Source of the DNA: Bermanella sp036960565
GTDB taxonomy: Bacteria > Pseudomonadota > Gammaproteobacteria > Pseudomonadales > Oceanobacteraceae
Direction of reading: 5' to 3'
Assembly: GCA_036960565.1 (NCBI GenBank)
Contig: JBALXQ010000002.1
Coordinates: forward strand, 1-64,000
Length of the DNA stretch: 64,000 nt
Numbering within the stretch: position 1 is the stretch's first letter; every line of letters begins with the position of its first letter. Made by a program: the position numbers and the translations under genes. Positions 52,142 to 62,365 of the stretch are shown one piece after another. The notes beneath the pieces were generated by a model. The model saw only the letters and a program-made list of their open reading frames with translations, had not been told where the DNA came from and searched no databases.

Positions 52142-53536
52142 ATGCGACCTTTATCCTATATATTCTTAAGCCTTAACTTGTGGCTTTTTGCTTTCTCCAC
52201 TCAGGCTGAGCTGCCTGATTTCACTGAATTAGTGGAGGAGGCTGGTCCTGCCGTTGTCAACATCAGTACCTCGCAGAAAGCCCAGGGGCGTATCGGCAGT
52301 ATGGATATCCCGCAAGGGGTGCCGGATATCTTTAGGCATTTCTTTGGTGTACCTCAGAACCCTCGTTCTCAACCCAGAGGGCAAAGTCAGCAGCGCTCCT
52401 CTTTAGGCTCTGGATTTATCGTTAGCAGTGATGGCTATATTCTTACCAACAATCATGTAGTTGAAGGGGCTGATCAAATTTTTGTACGCCTTAATGATCG
52501 CCGTGAATATGAAGCTAGTTTAATTGGCAGTGATGTCAGTTCCGACTTGGCTTTGTTAAAGGTGGATGCCAAAGGTTTGCCAACAGTTGAAACCGGTAAT
52601 AGTGAGAAGCTAAAAGTAGGTGAATGGGTAGTGGCCATAGGCAGTCCGTTTGGTTTTGATTACAGCGTTACCGCAGGTATTGTCAGTGCAAAGGGGCGAA
52701 GCCTTCCCAATGAGAATTACGTGCCCTTCATTCAGACAGATGTTGCGATTAATCCTGGTAATTCAGGTGGGCCATTGTTTAATTTAGACGGTGAGGTCAT
52801 CGGCATAAATTCACAAATATACACCCGAAGCGGCGGCTTTATGGGGCTTTCATTTGCCATTCCCATAAATGTGGCCATGGAAGTGGTTGAGCAGTTAAAA
52901 GAGAGTGGCAGTGTGAGCCGGGGTTGGCTGGGTGTTGCTATTCAAGAGGTAGATAAAGAATTAGCCGAGTCTTTTGGCTTGAAAAAAGCCTCTGGTGCTC
53001 TCGTGAGCCAAGTGGTTCAGCATGGTCCTGCTGCGGCTGCCGGAGTAAAAAATGGTGACATCATTACTGCCTTTAATGGCAAGCCTGTGGTGCTTAGCAG
53101 TGACTTACCTCATCTAGTTGGTCGCGTGCGCCCTGGGTCCAGCGCCACACTTAACGTAATTCGTTATGGTAAGGCCAAAAGGTTAACGGTAGATATTGGG
53201 GTGTTGCCGAACGAAGGCTCTGTTCTGGCTAATAACAAGCCTTCATATCAGTCCAGCACATCCAATCGACTAGGGCTTGATGTGAGCGAGTTAACTCAGG
53301 CGCAGAAAAAGCAATGGGACACTTTAGGGGTTATTGTAAAACAAGTCAGTCAAGGCGCTGGAGCCAATGCTGGTTTGGTAAATGGTGATGTTATTACCAT
53401 GATAAACGGCGAGTTGATCCGGGATTTGGCCGATTTTAAACGGACAGTGAAAGCATTGCGCAGTGGTAGTGCAGTTCCTATGCGAATTGTCCGGCGTGGT
53501 GCAGCCATGTTTATTCCGTTAAGGATCAAGGATTAA
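52142..53536 (+). CDS. mucD: periplasmic serine protease MucD (DegP/HtrA family)
   Basis: From the ATG at 52142 with AAGGAG (52128-52133) nine bases upstream it has 464 residues. Signal peptide cleaved after STQA; the trypsin-like triad is H105 (TNNHVVEG), D135 (SDLALLKV) and S208 (NPGNSGGP). Two PDZ domains follow (~270-360 and ~380-455). It is the periplasmic quality-control protease that negatively controls RpoE/AlgU and degrades misfolded proteins. It closes the rpoE operon and lepA follows. Confidence 0.96.
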   Translation: MRPLSYIFLSLNLWLFAFSTQAELPDFTELVEEAGPAVVNISTSQKAQGRIGSMDIPQGVPDIFRHFFGVPQNPRSQPRGQSQQRSSLGSGFIVSSDGYILTNNHVVEGADQIFVRLNDRREYEASLIGSDVSSDLALLKVDAKGLPTVETGNSEKLKVGEWVVAIGSPFGFDYSVTAGIVSAKGRSLPNENYVPFIQTDVAINPGNSGGPLFNLDGEVIGINSQIYTRSGGFMGLSFAIPINVAMEVVEQLKESGSVSRGWLGVAIQEVDKELAESFGLKKASGALVSQVVQHGPAAAAGVKNGDIITAFNGKPVVLSSDLPHLVGRVRPGSSATLNVIRYGKAKRLTVDIGVLPNEGSVLANNKPSYQSSTSNRLGLDVSELTQAQKKQWDTLGVIVKQVSQGAGANAGLVNGDVITMINGELIRDLADFKRTVKALRSGSAVPMRIVRRGAAMFIPLRIKD

Positions 53537-53674
53537 GCTAAATAAATTCAATAACACGGCCAAATAGCTAATTATTGGTCGTGGTCACCCGCTTCAAGGG
53601 TATTTGCCAATAGCCCAAGTGGGTCAAGTGGTGTAAAATTGCCCGCATTTATCAGCTATTAGGTTTGCATCTGC

Positions 53675-55477
53675 GTGAGTAATCTGCGACATATTCGTAA
53701 CTTTTCCATTATTGCCCATATCGATCACGGCAAATCTACCTTGGCTGACCGCTTTATCTCTCATTGCGAGGGCTTATCTGATCGCGAAATGCAGGCCCAA
53801 GTGCTTGATAGCATGGATATTGAGCGTGAACGGGGCATTACCATTAAGGCTCAAAGTGTAACTTTGGACTATAACGCCCGTGATGGTGAAACCTATCAGC
53901 TTAATTTCATCGATACCCCAGGACACGTAGACTTTAGTTATGAAGTTTCCCGTTCTTTAGCAGCGTGTGAAGGAGCCTTATTGGTTGTGGATGCGGCTCA
54001 AGGGGTTGAAGCGCAATCTGTGGCAAACTGCTACACCGCTATTGAGCAAGACATTGATGTGGTTCCTGTTTTAAATAAAATGGATCTACCACAAGCCGAC
54101 CCAGAAAAAGTAAGCCAAGAAATTGAGGATATTATTGGTATTGATGCCAGTGAAGCCGTGCAGTGTAGTGCTAAAAGCGGTTTGGGTATTGAAGATGTTT
54201 TAGAAGAAATCATTAAAAAAATACCGTCTCCAGTTGGTGATATTGACGACAACCTCCAATGTCTGATTATAGACTCTTGGTTTGATACATATTTAGGCGT
54301 TGTTTCCTTGGTTCGAGTGGTAAATGGAACCTTGAAAAAAGGCGACAAAATTCGAATTAAAAGTACTGGCCGTGATTGGCAGGCTGATAGTGTAGGTATT
54401 TTCACACCTAAGCGTGAAGTGACTAATGTCCTAAAAGCCGGCGAAGTAGGTTTTATTTGTGCGGGTATTAGAGATATTCAGGGCGCGCCAGTAGGCGATA
54501 CTATGGTATTGGCCCGTAAAGCGGACGAAACAGATACCTTACCTGGTTTTGCTAAGGTAAAACCTCAGGTTTATGCTGGCTTGTTTCCCGTGTCTTCGGA
54601 TCAGTATGAAGATTTCCGTGATGCCTTGGAAAAACTTTCTTTAAACGATGCGTCATTGTTTTACGAGCCAGAATCGTCAGACGCGTTAGGTTTAGGTTTT
54701 CGCTGTGGTTTCCTTGGCATGCTGCACATGGAAATTATTCAAGAGCGTTTAGAGCGTGAATACAATCTTGATTTGATCACCACTGCCCCAACGGTAGTGT
54801 ATGAATTGGCTATGAATGACGGCAGTATCATTGAGGTAGCTAACCCTTCACGCCTGCCAGACCCTAGTAAAATAGATGAAATGCGTGAGCCCATTTGCGA
54901 AGCTAACATATTAGTGCCGCAAGAAATGGTGGGTAACGTAATTACCCTATGTATAGATAAACGTGGCGTTCAAAAAGACATGACATTTGCTGGAAGCCAA
55001 GTAAGTCTAAAATACGACATTCCTATGAGTGAAGTGGTAGGAGACTTCTTTGACCGCCTAAAGTCAGCCAGTAAAGGCTATGCATCCTTAGATTATGGTT
55101 TTAGCTATTTCCAAGAAGCTCCATTGGTGCGCATGGATGTATTAATAAACGGTGAGCGAGTAGATGCCTTAGCGGTAATCATACACAAGGATAAAACACG
55201 CTCTTATGGCCGTGCTTTGTGTGAAAAACTGGCTGAACTTATTCCGCGACAAATGTTTGATGTTGCTATACAGGCAGCGGTTAGTAATAACATTGTTTCT
55301 CGTTCGACAGTTAAAGCTTTGCGTAAAAACGTAACCGCTAAATGTTACGGCGGTGATGTGAGTCGTAAAAAGAAACTTCTACAAAAGCAAAAAGCCGGTA
55401 AAAAACGCATGAAGCAGGTGGGTAATGTTGAAGTTCCACAGTCTGCTTTCCATGCTGTGTTATCGATCGATAGTTAG
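53675..55477 (+). CDS. lepA: elongation factor 4 (LepA)
   Basis: A 600-residue translational GTPase starting with GTG at 53675; MSNLRHIRNFSIIAHIDHGKS aligns with LepA, whose first GTPase motif is AHIDHGKS. Other G motifs are DTPGHVDF and NKMDLP. The C-terminal LepA-specific region (KNVTAKCYGGDVSRKKKL) is complete. It acts on ribosomes during translocation. lepA is usually followed by lepB; here the next gene is the DUF4845 protein. Confidence 0.97.
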   Translation: MSNLRHIRNFSIIAHIDHGKSTLADRFISHCEGLSDREMQAQVLDSMDIERERGITIKAQSVTLDYNARDGETYQLNFIDTPGHVDFSYEVSRSLAACEGALLVVDAAQGVEAQSVANCYTAIEQDIDVVPVLNKMDLPQADPEKVSQEIEDIIGIDASEAVQCSAKSGLGIEDVLEEIIKKIPSPVGDIDDNLQCLIIDSWFDTYLGVVSLVRVVNGTLKKGDKIRIKSTGRDWQADSVGIFTPKREVTNVLKAGEVGFICAGIRDIQGAPVGDTMVLARKADETDTLPGFAKVKPQVYAGLFPVSSDQYEDFRDALEKLSLNDASLFYEPESSDALGLGFRCGFLGMLHMEIIQERLEREYNLDLITTAPTVVYELAMNDGSIIEVANPSRLPDPSKIDEMREPICEANILVPQEMVGNVITLCIDKRGVQKDMTFAGSQVSLKYDIPMSEVVGDFFDRLKSASKGYASLDYGFSYFQEAPLVRMDVLINGERVDALAVIIHKDKTRSYGRALCEKLAELIPRQMFDVAIQAAVSNNIVSRSTVKALRKNVTAKCYGGDVSRKKKLLQKQKAGKKRMKQVGNVEVPQSAFHAVLSIDS

Positions 55478-55537
55478 TTGATTTGAAAGGGGCGACAAAT
55501 AATAATCGCCCCGGTAAATTTTAAAACAGGAAGGACG

Positions 55538-55897
55538 ATGCATAAGCAAAAAGGCGGAAGCGCTGTATTCTTATTAGTCATGATGGTATTAGCTTTTTCT
55601 GGCTTTTTTACCTTCCTAAAAATTGTGCCCTTGTATACTCAAGATTGGTCGGTACAGACCGTTTTTGAAAACGTTAAACAAGAGTCACTAGAAAATAAGT
55701 TATCTCGAAGCCGAGTTTATGACATGTTAGAAAAGCGCTTTGAAATTAATGGCGTGTCAGAACTTTTTGGTTTTGTAGAGGTTAGTGGAGTGGGCAGTAA
55801 CGTGACCATAGACATGGAATACGAACGCCGTGTGCCATTAATTTCTAATATAGAACTTGTTGCCACCTTTAATCATTATATAGATATCAGTGAATAA
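55538..55897 (+). CDS. DUF4845 membrane-anchored protein
   Basis: A 119-residue protein with one N-terminal transmembrane helix (AVFLLVMMVLAFSGFFTFLKIV) and a small periplasmic domain, matching the DUF4845 family that normally sits between lepB and rnc. Function unknown. It overlaps rnc by eight bases, implying coupling. The signal peptidase gene lepB expected between this gene and lepA is absent; only 60 bp separate them. Confidence 0.85.
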   Translation: MHKQKGGSAVFLLVMMVLAFSGFFTFLKIVPLYTQDWSVQTVFENVKQESLENKLSRSRVYDMLEKRFEINGVSELFGFVEVSGVGSNVTIDMEYERRVPLISNIELVATFNHYIDISE

Positions 55898-56567
55898 TCC
55901 TCTTATTAAATTAAGCCAACGTATTGGCTACAGTTTTGACGACGAAAGCCTAATTCAGTTAGCCTTGACTCACCGTAGTTGCGGAAATACTAACAATGAG
56001 CGTCTAGAGTTTTTAGGCGACTCTATTGTGAACTTTGTCATTGCGGAAGCCTTGTTTCGTAAATTTCCAAAAGCAAAAGAAGGGCAATTGAGCCGTTTGC
56101 GGGCCGATATGGTTCGCGGTAGAACTCTGGCCGAAATAGCTCGCGAATTTGAGTTAGGCGAGTTTTTGCAGCTTGGCTCTGGTGAGTTAAAGAGCGGGGG
56201 GCATAATCGCGAGTCAATTCTAGCGGATGTAGTGGAGGCCATAATTGGTGCCATCTATTTGGATGCTGGAATGGCTGTGGTTAATGAACATATTTTAAAT
56301 TGGTACAAAAGCCGTTTAGATAGCCTGACTCTTGAAGGTGTTGTTAAGGATGCTAAAACTCGCTTACAAGAGTATTTGCAAAAAAATAAACATCGTTTAC
56401 CTAAATACGAAGTAACAGAAATTTTTGGTCAAGCCCACGATCAGAAGTTTAAAGTGAGTTGCTGGGTAGAAAAATTACCCGAAATCACTATGGGGATTGG
56501 TAGTAGTCGCCGTTATGCAGAACAGAGTGCGGCGGAAAAAGCCCTTAAAGCATTAGGAGTAGAATAA
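55890..56567 (+). CDS. rnc: ribonuclease III
   Basis: A 225-residue double-strand RNase starting at GTG 55890. The signature NERLEFLGDSIVNF holds catalytic acidic residues, followed by ESILADVVEAIIGAIYLD and a C-terminal double-stranded RNA-binding domain (DAKTRLQEYLQ .. AAEKALKALGVE). It cuts rRNA precursors and regulatory duplexes. It shares its last base with the first base of era. Confidence 0.97.
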   Translation: MNNPLIKLSQRIGYSFDDESLIQLALTHRSCGNTNNERLEFLGDSIVNFVIAEALFRKFPKAKEGQLSRLRADMVRGRTLAEIAREFELGEFLQLGSGELKSGGHNRESILADVVEAIIGAIYLDAGMAVVNEHILNWYKSRLDSLTLEGVVKDAKTRLQEYLQKNKHRLPKYEVTEIFGQAHDQKFKVSCWVEKLPEITMGIGSSRRYAEQSAAEKALKALGVE

Positions 56568-57463
56568 TGACAGAGAAGTGCGGCTATATTGCCATTGTGG
56601 GTCGGCCTAATGTGGGGAAATCCACTTTACTTAATCGTATTCTTGGGCAAAAACTCAGTATTACCTCGCGTAAGCCACAAACGACTCGTCATCAAATTGT
56701 GGGAATGAAAACCACTGATGATGTTCAGGCTATCTATGTGGACACGCCTGGGTTACATGAAGGCTATAACGAAAAAGCGCTTAATCGTTATATTAACAAA
56801 GTTGCGTCCAGTGCAATAAAAGACGTAGATCTTGTGGTGCTTGTGATTGATCGCACCAAGTGGACCCCCGAAGACGAAGTGGTCTTACAAAAAATTAAAG
56901 CCGCTAATGTACCGTGCATTTTGGTGGTGAATAAAATCGATTTTCTCGAAGATAAATCTTCATTGTTACCTTTTATCAAAGACGTTTCTGAGAAATTAAA
57001 CTTTCTTGAGGTATTTCCTGCCAGTGCCAAGCTTGGAAAAAATATAGAGGAACTAGAGAAAGGCATTGCCAAATATATTCCAGAAGGCATGCACTTTTAT
57101 GATAAAGATCAATTTACCGACCGCAGTGCTCGCTTTTTAGCGGCAGAGTTGGTGCGTGAGAAAATCATGCGTCAGTTAGGTGAAGAACTGCCTTACTCAG
57201 TTACAGTTGAAATTGAAAAATTTGAAGAAACTAACCGCTTAATTACAATTCACGCTTTGATTCTGGTAGAACGTGATGGGCAGAAAAAAATTATCATAGG
57301 TGATAAGGGCGAACGTATTAAGCAAATAGGTACCGATGCTCGCCTAGATATGGAAAAAATGTTCGATAGCAAAATCATGCTGCACACTTGGGTAAAAGTG
57401 AAAGGTGGTTGGGCGGATGATGATCGAGCGTTAAAGTCCCTTGGATACCATGATGTAGATTAA
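56567..57463 (+). CDS. era: GTPase Era
   Basis: A 298-residue GTPase of 30S ribosome maturation. G1 GRPNVGKS (residues 12-19), switch DTPGLHEG, NKIDFL and a C-terminal KH domain (GQKKIIIGDKGERIKQIG). Order rnc-era-recO is conserved in gammaproteobacteria. Length and ends are normal. Confidence 0.97.
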   Translation: MTEKCGYIAIVGRPNVGKSTLLNRILGQKLSITSRKPQTTRHQIVGMKTTDDVQAIYVDTPGLHEGYNEKALNRYINKVASSAIKDVDLVVLVIDRTKWTPEDEVVLQKIKAANVPCILVVNKIDFLEDKSSLLPFIKDVSEKLNFLEVFPASAKLGKNIEELEKGIAKYIPEGMHFYDKDQFTDRSARFLAAELVREKIMRQLGEELPYSVTVEIEKFEETNRLITIHALILVERDGQKKIIIGDKGERIKQIGTDARLDMEKMFDSKIMLHTWVKVKGGWADDDRALKSLGYHDVD

Positions 57464-57475
57464 CCAACTTAGATT

Positions 57476-58195
57476 ATGGAAAAACAGCGCGCCTACGTTT
57501 TACACTCTCGCTCTTATCGTGAAACCAGCGCTATGGTCGACTTCTTTACCCCTGATTATGGCCTGATTCGTTGCATTGCTCGCGGTATCAAGAGGCAAAT
57601 GAGTCAGGGGCAAAGCCTTCAGCCGTTTATCGAGTATCAAATATTCTTTGAAGGCGATTACGATCTCAAGAGTTTAGATCAGTACGAGAGCCGGGGCTTA
57701 CCCATTGCCCTTAAAGGAGATGCGCTTTTTAGCGGCTTCTATATTAATGAAGTTTTACAACGTGCCTTGCGTAGTGAAACAGACCTTGAATCTGAACTTT
57801 TGTTTGAAGCTTATGAAGCCGTATTACACAACCTTTCCAGCGATAATCTTGAAACTAGCCTGCGACAATTTGAATTAACCCTGCTTGAACACATGGGTCA
57901 GGCCTACCAGTGGGATATGGATTTTCGTACAGGTGAAGTGGCTGATGAAAAAGCCCATTATGTTTTTTTTGTTGAGCAAGGTATGGCTAGGGTGGATAAG
58001 CTCTACGTGAATAAAAATCCTAACCTTTGCTTTTACGGGGCCGATTTATTACAGCTTGCTCAAGGCAATTTTGAAAACGTCAGTACTTTAAAAATGGCCA
58101 AGCGTTTGTTACGTTTAGCATTACGGCCTATCATTGGCTATAAACCACTTCAGGCACGGGAACTGTTAAAACAGTTTCGCCAAATCTCACAATAA
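57476..58195 (+). CDS. recO: DNA repair protein RecO
   Basis: A 239-residue protein with the RecO N-terminal OB fold (AYVLHSRSYRETSAMVDFFTPDYG) and helical C-terminal domain; DFRTG lies near residue 143. The zinc-finger cysteines seen in many RecO proteins are missing, as is common in this group. It loads RecA with RecR and RecF at gaps. Starts 12 bp after era. Confidence 0.94.
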   Translation: MEKQRAYVLHSRSYRETSAMVDFFTPDYGLIRCIARGIKRQMSQGQSLQPFIEYQIFFEGDYDLKSLDQYESRGLPIALKGDALFSGFYINEVLQRALRSETDLESELLFEAYEAVLHNLSSDNLETSLRQFELTLLEHMGQAYQWDMDFRTGEVADEKAHYVFFVEQGMARVDKLYVNKNPNLCFYGADLLQLAQGNFENVSTLKMAKRLLRLALRPIIGYKPLQARELLKQFRQISQ

Positions 58196-58216
58196 TTATT
58201 TTCAGTAGGAGCATTT

Positions 58217-58963
58217 GTGAAAGCCACTAATCGAGTTTTATTGGGTGTCAATATTGATCATATCGCTACCTTACGTCAGGCCCGTGGCACGCGCTATCCC
58301 GATCCTGTTCAAGCAGCTTTGGTTGCAGAAGAAGCAGGAGCCGACGGTATCACGCTGCATTTGCGTGAAGATAGACGTCATATACAAGACCGAGATGTTT
58401 ATCTGTTAAGTGAAATGCTTAATACCCGCATGAATTTAGAAATGGCCGTTACAGATGAAATGGTAAGTATTGCCATAAAAGTGAAGCCTGCTTGTGTGTG
58501 CTTGGTGCCAGAAAAACGCGAAGAACTCACCACTGAAGGTGGCTTGAATGTCATAGGGAATGAAGCGGCCATTAAATCTGCGTGTGAGCGTTTAGCGGAA
58601 GTGGGCAGTGAAGTGTCTTTATTTATTGATGCCGATGAGCAACAAATTGATGCAGCAGTACGCTGTGGTGCGCCGGTGATAGAAATTCATACGGGTCACT
58701 ATGCAGACGCTCAAAGCCCTGCCTTACAATTAAAAGAGTTAGAGAAAATAGTACAGGGAGTGGCATATGCTTTGGAGCAAGGCTTAGTTGTAAACGCCGG
58801 CCACGGATTGCATTATCATAATACTGAAGCCATCGCCGCCATTCCTGGAATTAATGAATTAAATATTGGTCATAGCATTATTGCTCACGCGTCATTTGTA
58901 GGTTTAAAAACAGCAGTGAAAGAAATGCGCGATCTAATCACACTGGCTTCGCCGCAGGCTTAA
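58217..58963 (+). CDS. pdxJ: pyridoxine 5'-phosphate synthase
   Basis: A 248-residue TIM-barrel enzyme starting at GTG 58217. GVNIDHIATLRQARGTRYP is the PdxJ phosphate-binding N terminus; GADGITLHLREDRRHIQDRD, VCLVPEKREELTTEGG and VNAGHGLHYHN complete the family motifs. It condenses an aminoacetone phosphate with deoxyxylulose phosphate in vitamin B6 synthesis. It ends one base before acpS begins (acpS at 58965), so they are coupled. Confidence 0.97.
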   Translation: MKATNRVLLGVNIDHIATLRQARGTRYPDPVQAALVAEEAGADGITLHLREDRRHIQDRDVYLLSEMLNTRMNLEMAVTDEMVSIAIKVKPACVCLVPEKREELTTEGGLNVIGNEAAIKSACERLAEVGSEVSLFIDADEQQIDAAVRCGAPVIEIHTGHYADAQSPALQLKELEKIVQGVAYALEQGLVVNAGHGLHYHNTEAIAAIPGINELNIGHSIIAHASFVGLKTAVKEMRDLITLASPQA

Positions 58964-58964
58964 T

Positions 58965-59348
58965 ATGACGCTTGCCATAGGCACAGACATAATAGAAATT
59001 ACTCGCATTGAAAGTAGCCTGTCTCGCCAAGGGGATAGGCTAGTGCAGCGGATACTTAGACCTAATGAACAGGCCAAGTATGAAAGTATTCAAAATGTAA
59101 AAATTAAAACAGCCTTTTTAGCTAAACGTTGGTGTGCCAAAGAAGCCATTGCCAAGGCACTAGGTACTGGCATTGCAAAGGGCGTAGGGTTTCAGCAAAT
59201 AGAAATCACCCATGATGAACTGGGCGCACCCTTGGTCAATTTGTATGAAGGTGCTTTATCTCGGCTTCATGATTTAGGCGCTAAAAAAGCTTTATTAAGC
59301 ATAAGTGACGAACAGCATTATGCTTTAGCCTTTTGCACACTTATATAG
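58965..59348 (+). CDS. acpS: holo-[acyl-carrier-protein] synthase
   Basis: A 127-residue phosphopantetheinyl transferase: GTDIIEITRI holds the metal-binding Asp, and LAKRWCAKEAIAKALGTGI holds the conserved WxxKEA-type motif. It activates acyl carrier protein with CoA. Last gene of the rnc-era-recO-pdxJ-acpS cluster. The 267-bp gap that follows has a weak stem (59573-59597) but no T-run, and nothing else was recognised. Confidence 0.95.
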   Translation: MTLAIGTDIIEITRIESSLSRQGDRLVQRILRPNEQAKYESIQNVKIKTAFLAKRWCAKEAIAKALGTGIAKGVGFQQIEITHDELGAPLVNLYEGALSRLHDLGAKKALLSISDEQHYALAFCTLI

Positions 59349-59615
59349 GGCGTGTAACCTGCTAAAAAAGTGTAAATACCAAGGTATTCTTGCTGATCTG
59401 GATCGTCAGTAGGAGTGGATTTCTGGATTTAAATTAGAAACTCTGAACTTCATAGTAGTATGCAGTTTTATTTTAATGTTGCTAAAGTGTTTGGTTTGCC
59501 AATTAATATGCGCGCTTTTTTAAGGGAAAAATACAGCAGTTAGTTACCAATCATTAATGGAATTACATAGCCACAATCACTGGGATTATGGTTGTGTGGT
59601 GACATCAAATAAGCG

Positions 59616-62330
59616 CTAGTTTAATTCAATTTCGTTTAGGCGTTCCAGCCACTGACTTTCTTTATCCCAGCTTAATAGCTCTTCAATAGCAGCCTGTAAT
59701 GCTTGTTGGCAACTAGGCCAAGTATCGCCAGTGGTTTTTAAGCAGATTTCAGCGGATTCCAGTGCCAGTCTTAGGTTTTCTGCTCCCACATATTTACAAA
59801 GACCATGGGTTTTATGAACTATTTCTAGTAAATTTTGTGGTTTTTCTGTTTTCATTTTTTCTTGTAAAAACCTAGCCTCACTAATCAAGCCTAACAACAT
59901 GGTTTTAGCCAATTCAGTTTTACCCCCAGCCAGCTTTAACGACACTTCCCAATCAAGGGCCAAAGCTTTATCTGTAGGGGAAACTAGTGACGCGACTTCA
60001 GGTAGATTCCGATTGTAAACCGGTTTACTTTGCTTTTGAAAATGGGTCCACTTTGTGAGAGTGTGGATGAGTTGCTCTTCACTAATAGGTTTGGTGAGGT
60101 AATCGTCAAAGCCGCTTTGAAGAAGCTTTTTACGCTCAGTGGGCAATGCGTGTGCAGTTAATGCCACCAGTGCTGTGTGCGCATTAATGGGTTGTTGACG
60201 AATCTCCTGTGTGGCTCTCACACCATCAAGGTCGGGCATTTGTATATCCATGAAAATCAAATCAAACTTTTCAGTTGATCCAAGTTTAACTGCTTCTATG
60301 CCGCCATTAGCCTTGATAACTTGTACATTTAAATCCTGCAGCCAGGTGCTTAATAGTTCTAGGTTGGGGGCGTTATCATCTACTGCCAAGATTTTTAATG
60401 GTGTGTTATTTAATGGGGTCATCGGTGTTTGTATGTGATCGCCCAATAAGTCTTCAACTGTTTGCCTTAAGCGTCTATAAGATATGGGGTAAACCAGATT
60501 ATGATCCAAATGATGCTGGTGTAAGGTTGAGAGGAAATGACTTTCGTTGTTTGGCAGTAATGCCACCACTTCAGATTGCTCTTGGATGAGCTGTACTTGT
60601 TTGTAATTGGTTTGATCATCCACTTCAATGAAGCAAACACTAGCAGCATGCATTGTTTGTGCTTGTAGCAGGTCGGTAAACTCTCTAAATACTTCAACTT
60701 TAAAGCCCAGGTTATTGAGCTGATGTTGTAGAGCTTGGCGAGTACTTTCCCGGTTGCATATCATATAGGCCGATTTCTGATACCAGGGAGCGTCTAGGCA
60801 AGTATCCATTTCCATTGAGCAAACATTGAATTGACCTGTGAACCAGAATTGCGAGCCTTCATTGATTTTACTATTAAAACCAATATCGCCCTGCATGTGT
60901 TCAACTAAATAGCTGCTGATCACGAGGCCCAAACCAGTACCGCCATAACGTCGGGTTGTGGAGGCATCTGCTTGGCTAAAGGCCTTGAATAAATTCTTTT
61001 GTTGTTCCTGATTTAAGCCTATACCGGTATCGCTAATGGTTATTTTTAAAGCCACTTTTTGCTTAATTTGTTCCTCCACCATTATCCTAACAATGACTGA
61101 GCCACTTTCGGTAAATTTGATGGCATTACTGACCAGGTTAGTGAGAACTTGCTTTATCCGTACTGGGTCGGCCATGATTTCTGAGGGCACATCTTGGTAA
61201 ACCAATGCCGTGAGCTCAAGGCTTTTTTTATGGGCTTCTGGCGCCAGCATTGAAAGAACTTCATCGGCAATATCGCGAATATGAACCGGAATACTGTCTA
61301 GGACTAACTTACCCGCCTCGATTTTAGAGAAGTCTAAAATATCATTAATAATGCTAAGCAAGCTCGATGATGAAACCTCAATGGTATTGAGGTATTCCTG
61401 CTGGCGTTTATTTAGGCGGGTTTTTTCTAATAACTTACTAAATCCGAGAATGCCGTTTAATGGCGTACGAATTTCATGGCTCATGTTGGCGAGGAATTCT
61501 GATTTGATGTTACTGGATTCCAGCGCAGAGCGCCTTGCAAGGTTCAGTTCAATATTCTGAACTTCCATTTCTTCCAGAGTTTCTTTCAAATCCTGGGTGG
61601 CCTGTTCAATGCTGCCTTGTAACTCCTGCTGGGCTCTTTGCAAACTGGCGGCCATGGAATTAATGCCATTGGCTAGTTCATTGAATTCAGTTTGTTCGGA
61701 TAGCTGAATGCGTGCTTCAAGATTGCCCGATTCCAATTGCTCAAGCGTTGAAGCTACCCGTTGTAAAGGCCGGGTGATACTGGCACTGGCGCGATAAGCT
61801 AAATACAAGGCCAGAGTACAAAGAGACAGAATTAATATTAGGCTACTAAGCAAGGCTTGATATTGGCTTAATTGAGTGTTTTTGGTGGTGAACTCTAATT
61901 CTATCCAGCCTAGTAAGCTGGTTTTTAGTTCATCTTCAGGGGCGAAAATAGGGGCCCTGACAATGATGCTGCCATTTGACTCAAACCTGTGGATTTGCTG
62001 CTCGATTATTCTTTTGGATGTGACCTCAAGCATACGCGGGCCCAGGTTAACGATAGGCTTCTGCATGGCGTCCAGCAAAGCCAAGCCTCTCATATCTGGC
62101 AGGTTTAAAAAGGGCTTAAGGGTCTTTAGTTGGGTATCCGTGTCTTGCTCTAATAAATTGGCCGCCTGCAAAGCCAATTGCTGGCTTAACAATATCGCTT
62201 GCTCGGTGCCTTGCTTTTTAAGAAGGGAATACTGCTCGAAACTAAAATAACTTCCCAGCAATGCCGCGCTCACGAGGCAAGGTAAGAGCGTGATCAGTAG
62301 CAAGCGTTTTTGTATGCCCCAATAATTCAT
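59616..62330 (-). CDS. barA: hybrid sensor histidine kinase BarA/GacS
   Basis: A 904-residue tripartite kinase. Layout: transmembrane helix ~9-28, periplasmic sensor ~30-155, second helix ~158-179, HAMP ~180-235, HisKA with H285 in ANMSHEIRTPLNG, HATPase with ISDTGIGL and GGTGLGLVIS, a degenerate receiver-like domain ~515-630, a true receiver with D695 in IFMDIQMPD, and a C-terminal HPt with H842 in HKTHGLCKYVG. This is the BarA/GacS plan acting on the UvrY/GacA regulator and small CsrA-binding RNAs. Adjacent cysM and rlmD match the Pseudomonas gacS locus. Confidence 0.95.
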   Translation of the reverse strand: MNYWGIQKRLLLITLLPCLVSAALLGSYFSFEQYSLLKKQGTEQAILLSQQLALQAANLLEQDTDTQLKTLKPFLNLPDMRGLALLDAMQKPIVNLGPRMLEVTSKRIIEQQIHRFESNGSIIVRAPIFAPEDELKTSLLGWIELEFTTKNTQLSQYQALLSSLILILSLCTLALYLAYRASASITRPLQRVASTLEQLESGNLEARIQLSEQTEFNELANGINSMAASLQRAQQELQGSIEQATQDLKETLEEMEVQNIELNLARRSALESSNIKSEFLANMSHEIRTPLNGILGFSKLLEKTRLNKRQQEYLNTIEVSSSSLLSIINDILDFSKIEAGKLVLDSIPVHIRDIADEVLSMLAPEAHKKSLELTALVYQDVPSEIMADPVRIKQVLTNLVSNAIKFTESGSVIVRIMVEEQIKQKVALKITISDTGIGLNQEQQKNLFKAFSQADASTTRRYGGTGLGLVISSYLVEHMQGDIGFNSKINEGSQFWFTGQFNVCSMEMDTCLDAPWYQKSAYMICNRESTRQALQHQLNNLGFKVEVFREFTDLLQAQTMHAASVCFIEVDDQTNYKQVQLIQEQSEVVALLPNNESHFLSTLHQHHLDHNLVYPISYRRLRQTVEDLLGDHIQTPMTPLNNTPLKILAVDDNAPNLELLSTWLQDLNVQVIKANGGIEAVKLGSTEKFDLIFMDIQMPDLDGVRATQEIRQQPINAHTALVALTAHALPTERKKLLQSGFDDYLTKPISEEQLIHTLTKWTHFQKQSKPVYNRNLPEVASLVSPTDKALALDWEVSLKLAGGKTELAKTMLLGLISEARFLQEKMKTEKPQNLLEIVHKTHGLCKYVGAENLRLALESAEICLKTTGDTWPSCQQALQAAIEELLSWDKESQWLERLNEIELN

Positions 62331-62365
62331 AATCCGGTAAGACTCTGTAATTTTATGGCGCTATT

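Noticed and set aside
54031..54405. Long minus-strand frame inside lepA
   Set aside because: Shadow of a conserved, highly expressed gene; no ribosome-binding site or homologue evident.
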